A DNA stretch of 6,933 nucleotides. Origin: Actinomycetota bacterium (lineage in GTDB: Bacteria > Actinomycetota > Acidimicrobiia > Acidimicrobiales > Iamiaceae). The stretch covers positions 1-6,933 of the forward strand of contig JADGOP010000125.1 of assembly GCA_017882935.1 (NCBI GenBank), read 5' to 3'. Numbering within the stretch: position 1 is the first letter of the stretch; every line of letters begins with the position of its first letter. The position numbers were made by a program, and so were the translations under genes. The notes below the pieces were generated by a model. That model ran no database searches. It had not been told where the DNA came from and worked only from the letters and a program-made list of their open reading frames with translations. Below, piece by piece: positions 5,567-6,933 of the stretch.

Positions 5567-6933
5567 GTGCACTACGTCAGCACCCGAGGCAAGGCCCCCG
5601 AGGTGGGGTTCGCCGACGCGCTCCTCGCCGGGCTCGCCCCCGACGGCGGCCTCTACGTGCCGGGGGAGTGGCCCCCGTCGCCCGTCGCGGCCGGCCCGGG
5701 CTACGCCGACACCGCGGTGGCGGTCATGTGGCCCTACGTCGAGGGCTCCATCGGGCGCGCCGACTTCGAGACCATCGTGACCGAGGCCTACGCCACCTTC
5801 CGCCACCCCGACGTGGTGCCCATCACCGAGCTGGCCGAGGGCATCCACCAGGCCGAGCTGTTCTGGGGCCCCACGCTGGCGTTCAAGGACGTGGCGCTGC
5901 AGCTCGTCGGGCGGCTCTTCGACCACGAGCTCACTCACCGGTCCGAGCGCGCCACCATCGTGGTCGCCACGTCGGGCGACACGGGCTCGGCCGCCATCGA
6001 GGCCTGCCGGGGTCGTGCCGCCCTCGACATCGTGGTGCTGCACCCGGCCGGCCGCGTCAGCGAGGTGCAGCGCCGGCAGATGACCACCGTCGACGAGCCC
6101 AACGTGCACAACGTGGCTGTCGACGGCACGTTCGACGACTGCCAGGACCTGGTGAAGGCGATGTTCGCGGACGAGGCCTTCCGCGACGAGGTCCGCCTGT
6201 CGGCCATGAACTCCATCAACTGGGCGCGGGTGATGGCGCAGATCGTCTACTACGTCACCGCGCAGCACCACTTCGGCCGGCCCACCGCGTTCGCGGTGCC
6301 CACGGGCAACTTCGGCAACGTGCTCGCGGGCTGGGCGGCGCGCCACACCGGCACGCCGATCCCGCAGCTCGTCATCGGCTCCAACCGCAACGACATCCTG
6401 CCGCGCTGGCTCGAGACCGGGGTCATGGAGATGGCCGAGGTGCACCCCACGCTGAGCCCCAGCATGGACATCCAGGTGTCGAGCAACGTCGAGCGCCTGC
6501 TGTTCGAGCTCTACGGGCGCGACGGAGCGGCGGTCGCCGAGCTGATGGCCCGCTTCCGCGAGGAGGGGCGCGTCGAGATCGACGCGTCGCGCATGGCACT
6601 GGTCGGAGAGGTGTTCGACGGCCGGCGCTTCGACGACGACGCCACCCGGCACGAGATCGCCCGCACCTACGCCGACACCGGCGTGCTCATCGACCCGCAC
6701 ACGGCGGTGGGTCTCGCGGCGGCCCGCTCCGCCCGGCGCGACCCCGCCGCTCCCATCGTCGTGCTCGCCACCGCGCACCCGGCCAAGTTCCCCGACGCCG
6801 TCGAGGCCGCCACCGGGGTGCGCCCGCCGCTGCCCGACTTCCTCGGCGACCTGCTCGAGCGCACCGAGACGTTCACTGCGCTCCCCGCCGACCTCGCCAC
6901 GCTGCAGGAGTTCGTGCGGACCCACACCGCCCC
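5567..6933 (+). CDS. thrC: Threonine synthase, long form, running off the right edge
   Basis: This PLP enzyme converts O-phospho-L-homoserine to L-threonine, the last step of the pathway. My translation is open without a stop for 455 codons to the window edge. Since long-form enzymes have about 430-480 residues, probably only a few C-terminal residues are missing. The N-terminus MHYVSTRG is typical of the long form. GPTLAFKD holds the PLP lysine Lys107, the same number as in Escherichia coli ThrC. Further family marks are SGDTGS at 136-141, HPAGRVSEVQRRQMTT at 159-174, NSINWARVMAQIVYYV, PTGNFGN at 245-251 (cofactor-phosphate and substrate region), SMDIQVSSNVERLLFEL and ATAHPAKFPDAVE. It resembles the Corynebacterium long enzyme (FDDCQDLVKA is shared), not the roughly 350-360-residue form of Mycobacterium and Streptomyces. 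thrB probably lies downstream, but that is not visible. Confidence 0.96.
   Translation, partial: MHYVSTRGKAPEVGFADALLAGLAPDGGLYVPGEWPPSPVAAGPGYADTAVAVMWPYVEGSIGRADFETIVTEAYATFRHPDVVPITELAEGIHQAELFWGPTLAFKDVALQLVGRLFDHELTHRSERATIVVATSGDTGSAAIEACRGRAALDIVVLHPAGRVSEVQRRQMTTVDEPNVHNVAVDGTFDDCQDLVKAMFADEAFRDEVRLSAMNSINWARVMAQIVYYVTAQHHFGRPTAFAVPTGNFGNVLAGWAARHTGTPIPQLVIGSNRNDILPRWLETGVMEMAEVHPTLSPSMDIQVSSNVERLLFELYGRDGAAVAELMARFREEGRVEIDASRMALVGEVFDGRRFDDDATRHEIARTYADTGVLIDPHTAVGLAAARSARRDPAAPIVVLATAHPAKFPDAVEAATGVRPPLPDFLGDLLERTETFTALPADLATLQEFVRTHTA

Noticed and set aside
1..6933. A previously undescribed system, CRISPR array, toxin-antitoxin pair, defence island or mobile element.
   Set aside because: Every long coding frame in register is a recognisable housekeeping or metabolic enzyme. 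No spaced repeats, transposase motifs or orphan small genes with ribosome-binding sites were found, and the intergenic gaps are at most 249 bases including the tRNA.

Overview
This window is high-GC DNA (roughly 70% or more by eye) with strong G/C preference at third codon positions and GTG starts. Gene order and protein type point to an actinobacterium. The order tRNA-Arg / argS / lysA / hom / thrC matches the conserved actinobacterial cluster known from Mycobacterium and Streptomyces (argS-lysA-hom-thrC-thrB-rho). I cannot fix the class. An Acidimicrobiia-like lineage is a low-confidence guess, based on the long-form threonine synthase and the amidohydrolase-2 neighbour.

Layout. Positions 1-1029 (+) hold the C-terminal part of an amidohydrolase-2 family (COG2159-type) metal-dependent hydrolase whose 5' end lies outside the window. 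An imperfect hairpin spans its stop codon. A tRNA-Arg(CCG) gene at 1053-1127 on the minus strand is convergent with it. Across a 151-bp spacer, argS (1279-2886, +) is divergent from the tRNA. lysA (2896-4167, +) follows 9 bp later, with its Shine-Dalgarno overlapping the argS stop codon. A 71-bp spacer holds a hairpin, a perfect 12-bp palindrome and a possible -10 element. It precedes hom (4239-5549, +), which lacks a Shine-Dalgarno and may be leaderless. thrC (5567 to the right edge, +) follows after 17 bp and is complete except, probably, for its last few residues.

How the genes fit together. lysA makes lysine from meso-diaminopimelate. hom makes homoserine at the branch to threonine and methionine. 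thrC finishes threonine synthesis. All three belong to aspartate-family amino-acid metabolism. argS charges tRNA-Arg, and one of its tRNA substrates is encoded next door. The missing homoserine kinase (thrB) is expected just beyond the right edge by analogy with related genomes; that is inference.

I see no mobile element, CRISPR array, defence system, toxin-antitoxin pair or unknown coding gene. This is essentially a housekeeping region. The observations worth checking concern regulation (lysA-hom spacer, argS leader, tRNA/argS pairing) and the type of threonine synthase.
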